Of a stretch of 64,000 nt of DNA, positions 36,145 to 44,002 are shown one piece after another. The notes beneath the pieces are model-generated. The model had not been told where the DNA came from, did not search any database, and was given only the letters and a program-made list of their open reading frames with translations. The position numbers were made by a program, and so were the translations under genes. The stretch is taken from assembly GCF_016107655.1 (NCBI RefSeq), contig NZ_JABASX010000002.1, forward strand, positions 186,001 to 250,000. Reading direction: 5' to 3'. The first letter of the stretch is position 1. The number at the start of each line of letters is the position of its first letter. The DNA is from Brevibacterium antiquum (lineage in GTDB: Bacteria; Actinomycetota; Actinomycetes; Actinomycetales; Brevibacteriaceae).

Positions 36145-37731
36145 ATGTCACTGACCCTCAGCAGGCCGCCCGAGGCCGGGGTGAACCACCTTCCCGTCCC
36201 GCCCAACGGCACCACTGATCGACCGCACCGAGACCGGGCGATCGATCTGATCCGCTTCGGCTGCCTCGTCGTCGTGGTGATCCTGCATTCAATGATGAGC
36301 GCAGCCGTGCTCGGAGCAGACGGTGACGTTGTGCCCACGGTGGCGCTGCTGCATACCGCAGGCTTCACGGCCGCCTCGTGGTTCTTCCAGATCATGCCGC
36401 TGTTCTTCTTCATCGGCGGATACGCCGCCATCAACGGCTGGCGACGCACCCAAGCCGCCGGAGACACCTGGGCCGACTATATTCGTGCCCGTCTGCGCCG
36501 CCTCGTCATTCCGGTCGCCACCCTCATCGGCCTCGCCGGTGCAGGACTGTCGATCGCCTCGGAACTGGGTGTTCCCGCAGACCTGCTCGCCGAGGCGAGC
36601 ACTCGCCTTGGGCAGCCCCTGTGGTTCCTCGCCGTCTACGTCGGGCTGACCTCCCTGGTTCCCCTGGCGGTGCACTTTCACGAAAGGGCGCCGAGGCGGA
36701 CGATCGCAGCGCTCGCCGGTGCAGTGGTCGCGGTGGACGGCTTGGTCGCACTCACGGGAGTGAACGGACTGGGGTATCTCAACTTCCTGTTCGTATGGCC
36801 CCTGATTCAGCAGTTCGGCTTCTTCTACGCCGACGCCATTCACCGACCTGTGCGGACCTGGTCGGCCTGGACCATGATGGTGCTGTCCCTGGTGAGCCTC
36901 GGATTGCTCGTCGGACTCGGGGTCTACAGTCCGAATATGCTCATCAACCTCAACCCGCCGACCGGTGCCTTGGTGCTGCTGGGCATTGCGCAGATGTGCA
37001 TCCTGCGGCTGAGCCATGCGCGTCTGAACGAGATCGTGTCCGGTGGTTCGGATCGGACTGCGGCCGGACACGAGTACCGTGCTCGCATCTGGGAGCGTGT
37101 CATCTCCTGGGGCAACACCTACGGCATCCAGGTCTACCTGTGGCACATGCCGATCGTCATCACCCTCATCGGAGCTCTGGGCTACGCAGCTCAGCTGCTG
37201 TCTGGGGTGTCGGCAGGCGATGGGCTGTCGGCAGCCGGGATCGTACTGCCTGAGATCGAATCGAGCTGGTGGTGGCTGACCAGGCTGCCATGGCTGATGA
37301 CGGTGATGGGACTGGCTGCGCTTTTGGCCATGGCCATGTCGAAGGTCCCGTTCCCCAGCGAGGCGAAGTTGGCCAGATTCGGGCGCGCAGTCGCGAGGGT
37401 TGTGAGCGAGAGTTTCTCGACTTCCGAGGCTCGAGGTGGGTCCCGAATCAGCATGTCGCGCATGGCCGTGTCTCGACTGGGTGAGCGCCTGTCGAGTCCT
37501 GTTCCTCGGGCACTCACCGCGGTCGCTCTGGCAATGGACGGCATCGCGATCGCTCTCCTCGTGGGAATCGCCCCACTGATCTGGACGCTCGTCTCCGTTG
37601 CGGCGCTCCTGACTTCACTGGTGCTGGCCGCCACCATGAAGGCACCGATTCCAGGGCGAAGTGAGGAGACGGCTGCGAGTGAGGTACCGCCTGCGGCGGA
37701 TGGTGGAAGGGCGCTGGTCAGCCTCGGCTGA
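36145..37731 (+). CDS. Membrane acyltransferase, acyltransferase-3 family
   Basis: 528-aa membrane protein with about ten helices plus a C-terminal two-helix extension. The family start RAIDLIRFGCLVVVVILHS contains the catalytic-type His. FFFIGGYAAINGW and YGIQVYLWHMPIVI complete the pattern. Such enzymes O-acetylate or acylate surface polysaccharides, lipids or antibiotics; the substrate is unknown. AAGGAG five bases before ATG 36145 decides the start, while the frame is open to 36016. The last 190 residues after the last family helix include a linker rich in Ser/Arg, then two helices. Confidence 0.8.
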   Translation: MSLTLSRPPEAGVNHLPVPPNGTTDRPHRDRAIDLIRFGCLVVVVILHSMMSAAVLGADGDVVPTVALLHTAGFTAASWFFQIMPLFFFIGGYAAINGWRRTQAAGDTWADYIRARLRRLVIPVATLIGLAGAGLSIASELGVPADLLAEASTRLGQPLWFLAVYVGLTSLVPLAVHFHERAPRRTIAALAGAVVAVDGLVALTGVNGLGYLNFLFVWPLIQQFGFFYADAIHRPVRTWSAWTMMVLSLVSLGLLVGLGVYSPNMLINLNPPTGALVLLGIAQMCILRLSHARLNEIVSGGSDRTAAGHEYRARIWERVISWGNTYGIQVYLWHMPIVITLIGALGYAAQLLSGVSAGDGLSAAGIVLPEIESSWWWLTRLPWLMTVMGLAALLAMAMSKVPFPSEAKLARFGRAVARVVSESFSTSEARGGSRISMSRMAVSRLGERLSSPVPRALTAVALAMDGIAIALLVGIAPLIWTLVSVAALLTSLVLAATMKAPIPGRSEETAASEVPPAADGGRALVSLG

Positions 37732-37761
37732 GGAGCGATCGGGACCGCCGTGCCGCTCGAC

Positions 37762-38253
37762 TCACTCCACGGACTTCGCCAGTTGCTCGGTGACGGTGCC
37801 CCAGCCGTCGAAGAAGCCGAGCTCCTCGTGACGGGCGCGCTGCTCGGGGCTGCCATGGCGGACGACGGCCTGATAGTCGGTGCCATCGGCATGGTCACTC
37901 AGGATGATCTCGGTGGTCATGGAGACAGGGTCGGGAAAAGCCGGGTGCCAGGAACTGTTGACGGCGTTGGTGAACACGAGGCGGTTGTTGTCCTCGATGA
38001 CGATGAAGACTGCGTCAACGTGCGGCGCAAACGATTCGCCGTCCTCGCTCATCATGGTGGAGAAGGCCCCTCCGGGGCGGAGTTCAAGGGCATCGACGCG
38101 GAGGGTGAGCGGTTCTGGAATCCACCACTTCGCCAGCTTCTCAGGATCCGTCCATGCGGACCAGATGGTTTCTTTGGGTGCCCGAATGACTCTCTGGATC
38201 GTGAGGTCGAGAGCGGAGTCGAAATGCCGGGTGCGGGCGAGATGTGCGGTCAT
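37762..38253 (-). CDS. SRPBCC-family protein (AHSA1-like)
   Basis: 163-aa Bet v1/AHSA1-fold protein. It shows the usual opening LTIQRVIRAPKETIWSAWTDPEKLAKWWIPEPL (hallmarks RVIRAPKETIWSAWTDP and KWWIP), a central MMSEDGESFAPHVDA strand pair and a C-terminal helix. It is 9 bases after the ArsR gene and belongs to the same transcript. Ligand unknown. It is the counterpart of the SRPBCC gene at 12883 but only distantly similar. Confidence 0.85.
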   Translation of the reverse strand: MTAHLARTRHFDSALDLTIQRVIRAPKETIWSAWTDPEKLAKWWIPEPLTLRVDALELRPGGAFSTMMSEDGESFAPHVDAVFIVIEDNNRLVFTNAVNSSWHPAFPDPVSMTTEIILSDHADGTDYQAVVRHGSPEQRARHEELGFFDGWGTVTEQLAKSVE

Positions 38254-38262
38254 GATTCTTCC

Positions 38263-38628
38263 CTACTGTGAGTGGTGTCGCTGTCGCCGGACGTGTGTGC
38301 TGTCGCTGTCGCCGGTGACGAACTGCTCGAGACGCTCTGTGCTGGCCTCCCAGATGAGTCTCTGCTCGGCCAGCCAATCATTGAGCAGTGTCAGGCGATC
38401 GCGGTTGAGTACGCAGGTGCGCACTCGTCCTGACTTCCGTGTCCGAATCAGCCCACACGATTCCAAGGTGCGCACATGCTTCATGAACGACGGGAGCGAG
38501 ATCGACAGGGGCTCTGCCAACTCTCCGATGCTTGCCGGCCCGTGGCCGAGGCGATGAATCACGGTGCGCCGCGTGGGATCGGCAAGTGCGGTGAACATCG
38601 CATCGAGCTCCTCCGAATACTTAGCCAT
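38263..38628 (-). CDS. ArsR-family winged-helix repressor
   Basis: 121-aa repressor. DAMFTALADPTRRTVIHRL opens the domain, the recognition helix is around LPSFMKHVRTLESCGLI, and the wing is RTRKSGRVRTCVL. There is no metal-binding cysteine pair. ATG 38628 is chosen because homology begins a few residues later; the frame is open 300 bases upstream, but that part is unrecognisable. The ATG sits in the loop of a perfect 9-bp inverted repeat, and TAATAC lies 8 nt upstream, suggesting a leaderless, self-repressed gene. It controls the SRPBCC gene behind it by analogy with similar pairs. Confidence 0.85.
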   Translation of the reverse strand: MAKYSEELDAMFTALADPTRRTVIHRLGHGPASIGELAEPLSISLPSFMKHVRTLESCGLIRTRKSGRVRTCVLNRDRLTLLNDWLAEQRLIWEASTERLEQFVTGDSDSTHVRRQRHHSQ

Positions 38629-38640
38629 GAAGCTAAGTAT
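38617..38640 (-). promoter_or_regulatory. Inverted repeat spanning the ArsR start codon
   Basis: ATACTTAGC-catgaa-GCTAAGTAT: perfect 9-bp arms whose loop contains the start codon. The upper arm is part of the TAATAC -10. A protein bound here would block the promoter and the leaderless start together. Confidence 0.6.
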
Positions 38641-38708
38641 TACATGGCTTGGGGAGAAAAGAACCACGGGTCGAGAAATTTTCCAGTTCGGACCCTTTCG
38701 TGACAGAA

Positions 38709-38826
38709 GATGACGCCGGAAGACCGTCACATGACGGCTGGTGACATCCCAGGTCGTGCTCGAAGACATCGAGCCCACTAGCGGTTGAGACTGGTGGAAC
38801 TTCGGCAGCGAAGTCGAAGCGTCATC
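38709..38826 (+). ncRNA. Candidate structured 5' leader RNA of the cystathionine gamma-synthase-like gene
   Basis: A perfect 8-bp closing stem, GATGACGC (38709-38716) with GCGTCATC (38819-38826), encloses a series of hairpins. These are CCGTC-acat-GACGG (38724-38737), CTGG-7 nt-CCAG (38738-38752), GCTCGA-agaca-TCGAGC (38758-38774), CCACTAG-9 nt-CTGGTGG (38775-38797, one G-U) and ACTTCG-gcag-CGAAGT (38799-38814). The closing stem ends just before the AAGGAAGG ribosome site. It resembles a multibranch riboswitch in layout, but I find none of the conserved SAM-I/SAM-IV core words, so the class is unknown. Confidence 0.4.
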
Positions 38827-38845
38827 AGTGAAGGAAGGACCCGCC

Positions 38846-40123
38846 ATGAGCATCACCCAGAACGGAATCTCAACCCGCTCGGTGCATTCGGGCGCCGCCC
38901 CTGAATCGCACACCGGTTCGGTCGTCGCCCCCATCTTTCAGACCTCGACCTTCATGATGGACATTCCGGGCCAGACCCGCGCCGGCTTCGACTACGCGCG
39001 CACCGGAACCCCGAATCGCAGCGACCTCGAGCAGGTGCTGTGCGAACTGGAGAACGCCTCCTTCGCGGCGGCGGTGAATTCGGGGACTTCTGCTGAGGTC
39101 GCAGTCTTCTCTGCCCTGCTGGGCCCCGGCGATGAGATCATCATCCCGCGCGACATCTACGGCGGCACCTACCGACTGCTGAAGAACGAATACGAGCGCT
39201 GGGGTGTGCGCGTCCGCACCGTCGACCTCACCGACACCGAGGCGCTGGCCGCCGCCATCTCGGCCAAGACCGCGATCGTCTGGGTCGAGACCCCGAGCAA
39301 TCCCGGTCTCGACATCGTCGACATCGAGGAGACGGCCAAGCTCGCCCACGCCGCGAACGCCATCCTCGCCGTCGACTCCACCTTCGCCACCCCGATTCTG
39401 CAGCGCCCCATCGAGCTCGGCGCCGACGTCGTCATCCACTCGACGACGAAGTTCATCAACGGCCACTCCGATGTCATCGGCGGTGCCGTTCTCGCCGGTG
39501 ACGGTTCGACCTGTCCCCGTGCCGCCGAGGTTGTCGAACGTCTCGAGTCCTACCTCGCATCCGTCGGGTTGGGCATCGCCCCCTTCGACGCATGGCTGAC
39601 TCGCCGCGGCATCAAAACCCTGCCGGTGCGGATGGCTAAGCACTGTGAGAACGCGCAGGCCGTGGCGCAGTGGTTGGAGAGCCGTCCTGAGATCGCTGAG
39701 GTGTATTACCCAGGTCTGTCATCTCACCCGGGTCATGAGGTCGCGAAGAAGCAGATGAGCGGCTTCGGGGGAGTGGTCTCATTCCGCACCGACACCGAGG
39801 CAAGAGCTCTGTCGCTGGTGAGGAGCACGAAGCTCATCACCCTGGCCGAATCGCTCGGCGGAGTCGAGTCCCTCATCGATCATCCTGCGACCATGACTCA
39901 TCTGGCGGTCGCCGACTGCGAACTCAGCGTCTCGCCGACGTTCATCCGCCTGTCCCTGGGCATCGAAGACATCGCTGACATTCTCGCCGACCTCGAATCG
40001 GCGCTCGCCGCGGCGGCGCAGACTCCGGACGGCGTGAGCTCCGACGCGGAGGTCTTGGGAGCGGATGTTCCAATTGCGGACCCCTCACCGTCAACTCTTC
40101 ACCATCCTGTTGCAACGGTATGA
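38846..40123 (+). CDS. metB: Cystathionine gamma-synthase-like PLP enzyme (trans-sulfuration family)
   Basis: 425-aa Cys/Met-metabolism PLP enzyme. YARTGTPNRSDLEQVL is the family's YxRxxNPT region, SGTSAEVAVFSALL binds the PLP phosphate, and the Schiff-base lysine is in HSTTKFINGHSD (Lys202). SLGGVESLIDHPATMTH near residue 340 is typical of MetB/MetC enzymes. It most likely joins an activated homoserine with cysteine to give cystathionine; gamma-lyase activity cannot be excluded. About 40 Asp/Ser-rich residues extend beyond the usual C-terminus. AAGGAAGG precedes ATG 38846. Divergent from the ArsR gene, behind a possible structured leader. Confidence 0.8.
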   Translation: MSITQNGISTRSVHSGAAPESHTGSVVAPIFQTSTFMMDIPGQTRAGFDYARTGTPNRSDLEQVLCELENASFAAAVNSGTSAEVAVFSALLGPGDEIIIPRDIYGGTYRLLKNEYERWGVRVRTVDLTDTEALAAAISAKTAIVWVETPSNPGLDIVDIEETAKLAHAANAILAVDSTFATPILQRPIELGADVVIHSTTKFINGHSDVIGGAVLAGDGSTCPRAAEVVERLESYLASVGLGIAPFDAWLTRRGIKTLPVRMAKHCENAQAVAQWLESRPEIAEVYYPGLSSHPGHEVAKKQMSGFGGVVSFRTDTEARALSLVRSTKLITLAESLGGVESLIDHPATMTHLAVADCELSVSPTFIRLSLGIEDIADILADLESALAAAAQTPDGVSSDAEVLGADVPIADPSPSTLHHPVATV

Positions 40124-40137
40124 ATTGATGCCCACAG

Positions 40138-40186
40138 CGCCAGCGGTGGCGCGTGGCGCGTGTGTGCGTGGGATTCACCGCTGGCG
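40138..40186 (+). terminator. Stem-loop after metB
   Basis: Perfect 11-bp arms CGCCAGCGGTG / CACCGCTGGCG around a 27-nt G/T-rich loop containing several GTGTG and GCGTGG words. Confidence 0.55.
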
Positions 40187-40277
40187 GTGCGTGGCGTGTG
40201 TGCGTGGTCACGGGTCGTGGGGAAAACCCGACGCAGGCTAGGTGGTCAACGTGCTGTTGGCAGCTTGTCGACTCCCG

Positions 40278-40283
40278 TAGCGT
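40278..40283 (+). promoter_or_regulatory. -10 box (TAGCGT), leaderless promoter of the kinase-regulator-DUF4097 operon
   Basis: TAGCGT ends 7 nt before ATG 40291. TTGGCA 15 bases upstream is a possible -35. No ribosome site precedes the ATG. Confidence 0.55.
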
Positions 40284-40290
40284 TACTGCT

Positions 40291-42270
40291 ATGAGTGAGA
40301 ACACCCCCACGAACCCACCCGAATCGGAGCCGCAGAGCGCCGATTCCCTGGAGTCCCAGGCACCAGAAGAAGCACCAGAATCGGACAGGCCCATCGGCGC
40401 CGAGGCGATCGTCAACGCGCCCCCGACCGCAGAGACTCCCGCGGCTGCAAAGACCTCCGAGGCCGAGGAGTCTGCAGACCGCTCCGAGCCTTCGGGCAAC
40501 GGCGCAGTCGACGAGTCCGCAGACACACCGTTGGCGACGGAGGCCGGACAGTTCCGGACGGCTCCCATGGATATGGAGGTTCCCTTCAGCCGCGGTGCCG
40601 CTCAGCAGTACTCACAGGCCTATCCCCAGACCCGCGTGATGAATGCGAACTCCCCGCAGGGGTTCTCGCAGCAAACACCCTCACAGCACCCCACTCAGGC
40701 GTACCCGCCCCAGCGCACCCACTCCTCCGGACCTGGCACTCTCCAGCAACAGGGCGCTCTCCAGCAACCCGGCAATCTGCAGCAGCCCGGCTACCAGCCG
40801 CGCACCTACTCCGCCCAGCAGCAAAGCCCACAGCAGGGCCAACACCCCAATCAGCTCCCAGCGCCCGTGCCCGGTCCCAACGGCCAGATGCCGATGCAGC
40901 CGATGCAGCCACCTCGGCGGAAGAAGCCGAAGTCGGAGAACGTCACGTACGCACCTGCGACGGGGGCGATGCCGCTGACGCGTGAGGAAGGCACCGAGAT
41001 TCCCGCCGACGGTCCGATCGAATGGCCGCAGAAGCGAGTCGGGATCGTCGGCGTCGCGAACCTCGTGCTCTCCGCCGTGATGGCTGTGGTCTGGGCCTGG
41101 ATCCCGCTTGGCCTGCTGTTCACCGGCTTCGGCGGAATCTTCGCACTCGGCCTCGGTGTGCTCGCACTCGTCGCCTGGGTCGTCGTCCAACAGGGCGCGA
41201 ACGTGTTCGAACGTTACCGGGCCGAACTCATCTACGGCGACCGGATCCCGGTCCCGAAGATCGAACGCAGCACCCGAGAATCCGCCTTCGGTCGCTTCTT
41301 CCACAATCGATGGCTGCACGTGAAGTCGGGATCCTTCTGGCGCTCGACTGCCCACCACTACGTGAAGATGCTGCTCGGCGCGATCATCGTCGGCGGCACC
41401 ATCGCCGGCATCTGCGGTGCAATCATCGGCATCTTCAGCGCCATCAATCCTGAGGGCATCACTGACTTCTTCTTCCGTGGAACCACCGGTGGGCTGGGGC
41501 GCACCGGCATCGCCATCGGCTCTCTCATCGTCCTCGCCAGCTCACTGGCGATCCTGTGGTTCGCCCCGTACCTCGACAGGGCACTCGACCGCAGCCTCCT
41601 GCCACCGGCACGCACCGCTGCCCTGCAGGCCGAGGTCACCGATCTCGACCGGGCCCGCATGGCCGGGATCGAAGCTGCGGGTGCGGAGCGACTGCGCATC
41701 GAACGCGACCTCCACGACGGAGCCCAGCCACGACTCGTCGCCCTGAGCATGACGCTGGGCATGGCGAAGTCGAAGATCGACAAGGATCCAGAACGCGCCA
41801 AAGAGCTCGTCTCCGAAGCCCACGCCGAGGCGAAGGGCATCGTCAACGAACTCCGCCAACTGGCACGTGGAATCCACCCTGCTGTGCTCACAGACCGCGG
41901 CCTCGACGCGGCCGTCTCCGCATTGGCCGGACGCTCGACGATTCCCGTCGAGGTCGACGTTCGACTCGCCGGGCGCATCGATCGTGAGGCCGAAGCCGTG
42001 GCCTACTTCGTCGTCGCAGAGTGCCTGACGAACATCGCCAAGCACTCGGCTGCGACACATGCCCGGGTCTTCATCGCCCCCATCGAGGCGGGAGTCCAGA
42101 TCGTCGTCACCGACAACGGTCAGGGCGGAGCGCGCATCGACCGTTCGGGCCGTCACACCGGGATCGCCGGTTTGGTCGATCGCGTCGAAGCCGCTCGTGG
42201 GACACTGAACCTGACCAGCCCTGCAGGTGGGCCAACTACTGTCGTTGTGGAGGTGCCATGCGCATCGTAA
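40291..42270 (+). CDS. Sensor histidine kinase with disordered Gln/Pro-rich N-terminus
   Basis: 659-aa kinase. The first 220 residues are low-complexity: acidic/Ser/Ala at first, then Gln/Pro-rich (TLQQQGALQQPGNLQQPG), ending in a basic PPRRKKPK. Four helices (about 250-300 and 360-430) form a PF13796-like sensor. The acceptor His475 lies in RIERDLHDGAQPRLVAL, followed by VVAECLTNIAKHSAATHA and an ATP-binding glycine region GRHTGIAGLVDRVEAARG. It overlaps its response-regulator gene by 13 bases. Predicted leaderless; the frame continues upstream of 40291 but encodes nothing recognisable. Confidence 0.9.
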   Translation: MSENTPTNPPESEPQSADSLESQAPEEAPESDRPIGAEAIVNAPPTAETPAAAKTSEAEESADRSEPSGNGAVDESADTPLATEAGQFRTAPMDMEVPFSRGAAQQYSQAYPQTRVMNANSPQGFSQQTPSQHPTQAYPPQRTHSSGPGTLQQQGALQQPGNLQQPGYQPRTYSAQQQSPQQGQHPNQLPAPVPGPNGQMPMQPMQPPRRKKPKSENVTYAPATGAMPLTREEGTEIPADGPIEWPQKRVGIVGVANLVLSAVMAVVWAWIPLGLLFTGFGGIFALGLGVLALVAWVVVQQGANVFERYRAELIYGDRIPVPKIERSTRESAFGRFFHNRWLHVKSGSFWRSTAHHYVKMLLGAIIVGGTIAGICGAIIGIFSAINPEGITDFFFRGTTGGLGRTGIAIGSLIVLASSLAILWFAPYLDRALDRSLLPPARTAALQAEVTDLDRARMAGIEAAGAERLRIERDLHDGAQPRLVALSMTLGMAKSKIDKDPERAKELVSEAHAEAKGIVNELRQLARGIHPAVLTDRGLDAAVSALAGRSTIPVEVDVRLAGRIDREAEAVAYFVVAECLTNIAKHSAATHARVFIAPIEAGVQIVVTDNGQGGARIDRSGRHTGIAGLVDRVEAARGTLNLTSPAGGPTTVVVEVPCAS

Positions 42271-42902
42271 TTGCCGAAGACTCTGCCATCTTGCGAGCCG
42301 GACTCGAGAGGCTTCTGGTTGATGCCGGGCATGAAGTGATTGCCGCCGTCCCCGATGCCAACGAGCTCCTCGCCACAGTCCACAACACACCGCCGGACCT
42401 CGCCATCATCGACGTGCGCATGCCGCCGACGTTCACCGACGAGGGCATCCGCGCCGCAGTCCTCATCCGCAAGCAGAACCCCGACGTCAAGGTGCTCGTG
42501 TTCAGCCAGTACGTGGAGGAGCAGTACGCATCCGAACTCATCGCTGAGAACACCGGTGGCTTCGGATACCTGCTCAAAGACCGGGTCGCCGATGTCGAGG
42601 ACTTCCTCGCAGCCGTCGACGAGGTCGCCTCCGGCGGCACCGTCTTAGACCCCGAAGTCGTCTCGCAGATCCTCGTGCGCACACGCAAGAAGGACGGGCT
42701 GTCCACGCTGAGCCCGCGCGAACTCGAAGTCCTCCAGCTCATGGCCGAAGGCAAATCCAACGCCGCGATCGCCCGCACCCTCTACCTCAGTGCGGGAGCC
42801 GTTGAGAAGCACATCAGCTCGGTCTTCACCAAGTTCGGCCTCACCGCCGACACCTCTGACAACCGACGCATCCTCGCCGTCCTCACATTCCTCGGAGCAT
42901 AG
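42258..42902 (+). CDS. NarL/LuxR-family response regulator
   Basis: 214-aa regulator. The receiver begins MRIVIAEDSAILRAGLERLL, with acceptor Asp in LAIIDVRMPPTFTDEG and Lys in GYLLKDRVADV. The LuxR domain is LSPRELEVLQLMAEGKSNAAIA through EKHISSVFTKFGL. The pattern IDVRMPPTFTDEG is characteristic of actinobacterial regulators paired with PF13796 kinases. GGAGG precedes the ATG, which lies 13 bases inside the kinase gene. It acts with the kinase at 40291 and probably controls the DUF4097-type gene behind it. Confidence 0.95.
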   Translation: MRIVIAEDSAILRAGLERLLVDAGHEVIAAVPDANELLATVHNTPPDLAIIDVRMPPTFTDEGIRAAVLIRKQNPDVKVLVFSQYVEEQYASELIAENTGGFGYLLKDRVADVEDFLAAVDEVASGGTVLDPEVVSQILVRTRKKDGLSTLSPRELEVLQLMAEGKSNAAIARTLYLSAGAVEKHISSVFTKFGLTADTSDNRRILAVLTFLGA

Positions 42903-42903
42903 A

Positions 42904-43887
42904 ATGCCTGCCACAGTCCACGTCAGCGAATCCACCCGCGCGAGCATGCGAGTGATCATCACGATCGCCGCGCTCGTCGTCCTCCTCGTCCCGATCGCCT
43001 TCAGCGTCGCGCACGGAGCCTCTCGTCTGAACTACGCGAAGCTCGACGTCACGAAGCCGCTGTCGACCTCGGTCACGGATCTGAAGTTCCTCCTCGACAC
43101 CACCGCATCAGTGACCGTCAAGACCACCGAGACCGATGAGCCGACCGTCCGGCTCACCGCCACCGGGCCCCGCGACGAAACACCGACGCTGCAGGTGAGA
43201 GAGGCCGAGGACTCGTCGACGGTGTCCGTAGACGATCAGCGAAACCTCGAGAACGCTCAGATCGAAGTCACCCTTCCTGCGAAGACCTCAAAGGAGATGA
43301 AACTCGACTTCAACGGCGGCTACGGTGCCATCGACGTCGTGGGTGACTACCAGGAGATCGTCGCGAAGACAGATGGCGGCGCAGTCGATGTCAGCGGCTC
43401 GGCCGAGCGTCTGCAGACATCGACCGACTACGGAATGACTGACCTGAGCGGGACTTTCGACACCATCGAATCCAAGACCGGTGTGGGCACACTCAACGGT
43501 TCGAATCTCAACGTTCGCGATCACGTCGACGCCGTGACCTCGACGGGAACGATCGATCTCGATTTCACCAACGACATGGTGCCGATGTCCGGCATCGTTG
43601 CCAAGGCCGACGAAGGCACGATCGACATCCGCCTGCCGCGCTTGGACCTGGCCCAGGAGAGGATGGCCGCCGAGGCCGCCGCTTCCAAGGATGACGATGG
43701 CAGTGCCGCTGACGCCAAGGATCTGTTCTACCGCATCAACGCGAACTCGAATGAGGGGAACGTGGATCTGGCCAAGGACGTCAAGAAGTACGACGCTGCA
43801 CGGTCCTCGAAGGATGCCGAGGGCAAAACGATCATCCCTGTCTCGGCGAGCACCGACATGGGTACGATCACCATCGAGCAGAACTAG
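42904..43887 (+). CDS. DUF4097-type membrane-anchored putative adhesin
   Basis: 327-aa protein with an N-terminal signal-anchor (about residues 16-42: VIITIAALVVLLVPIAFSV) and an exported region made of repeating short beta-strands (VDVSGSAERLQTSTDYGMTDLSG-type repeats). This is the pattern of DUF4097/DUF4098 beta-helix proteins linked to envelope-stress systems of the LiaFSR type. It starts one base after the response-regulator stop (TAGAATG), so it is the output or accessory gene of that two-component system. An Ala/Lys/Asp-rich insert lies near residues 255-275. A strong terminator follows. Confidence 0.75.
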   Translation: MPATVHVSESTRASMRVIITIAALVVLLVPIAFSVAHGASRLNYAKLDVTKPLSTSVTDLKFLLDTTASVTVKTTETDEPTVRLTATGPRDETPTLQVREAEDSSTVSVDDQRNLENAQIEVTLPAKTSKEMKLDFNGGYGAIDVVGDYQEIVAKTDGGAVDVSGSAERLQTSTDYGMTDLSGTFDTIESKTGVGTLNGSNLNVRDHVDAVTSTGTIDLDFTNDMVPMSGIVAKADEGTIDIRLPRLDLAQERMAAEAAASKDDDGSAADAKDLFYRINANSNEGNVDLAKDVKKYDAARSSKDAEGKTIIPVSASTDMGTITIEQN

Positions 43888-43898
43888 ACTGGTCCATA

Positions 43899-43932
43899 CG
43901 GTGCCCGTCGGCGCAACCGCCGGCGGGCACCG
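43899..43932 (+). terminator. Stem-loop ending the kinase-regulator-DUF4097 operon
   Basis: CGGTGCCCGTCGGCG-caac-CGCCGGCGGGCACCG: 15-bp stem with a single T-G pair and a tetraloop, 11 bases after the DUF4097 stop codon. Confidence 0.8.
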
Positions 43933-44002
43933 CCATTCGGTCAGCGTTCCGCTGGCCCTGTGACTCGACAGTCGCCGATCCACCGAATCCAGGGGATGAG
44001 AC

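Noticed and set aside
38709-38826. Known SAM-I/SAM-IV riboswitch or T-box
   Set aside because: The CGGCAACC-type core of SAM riboswitches and the TGGNACCGCG T-box word are absent; only the fold layout is suggestive, so it is listed as an unclassified candidate.
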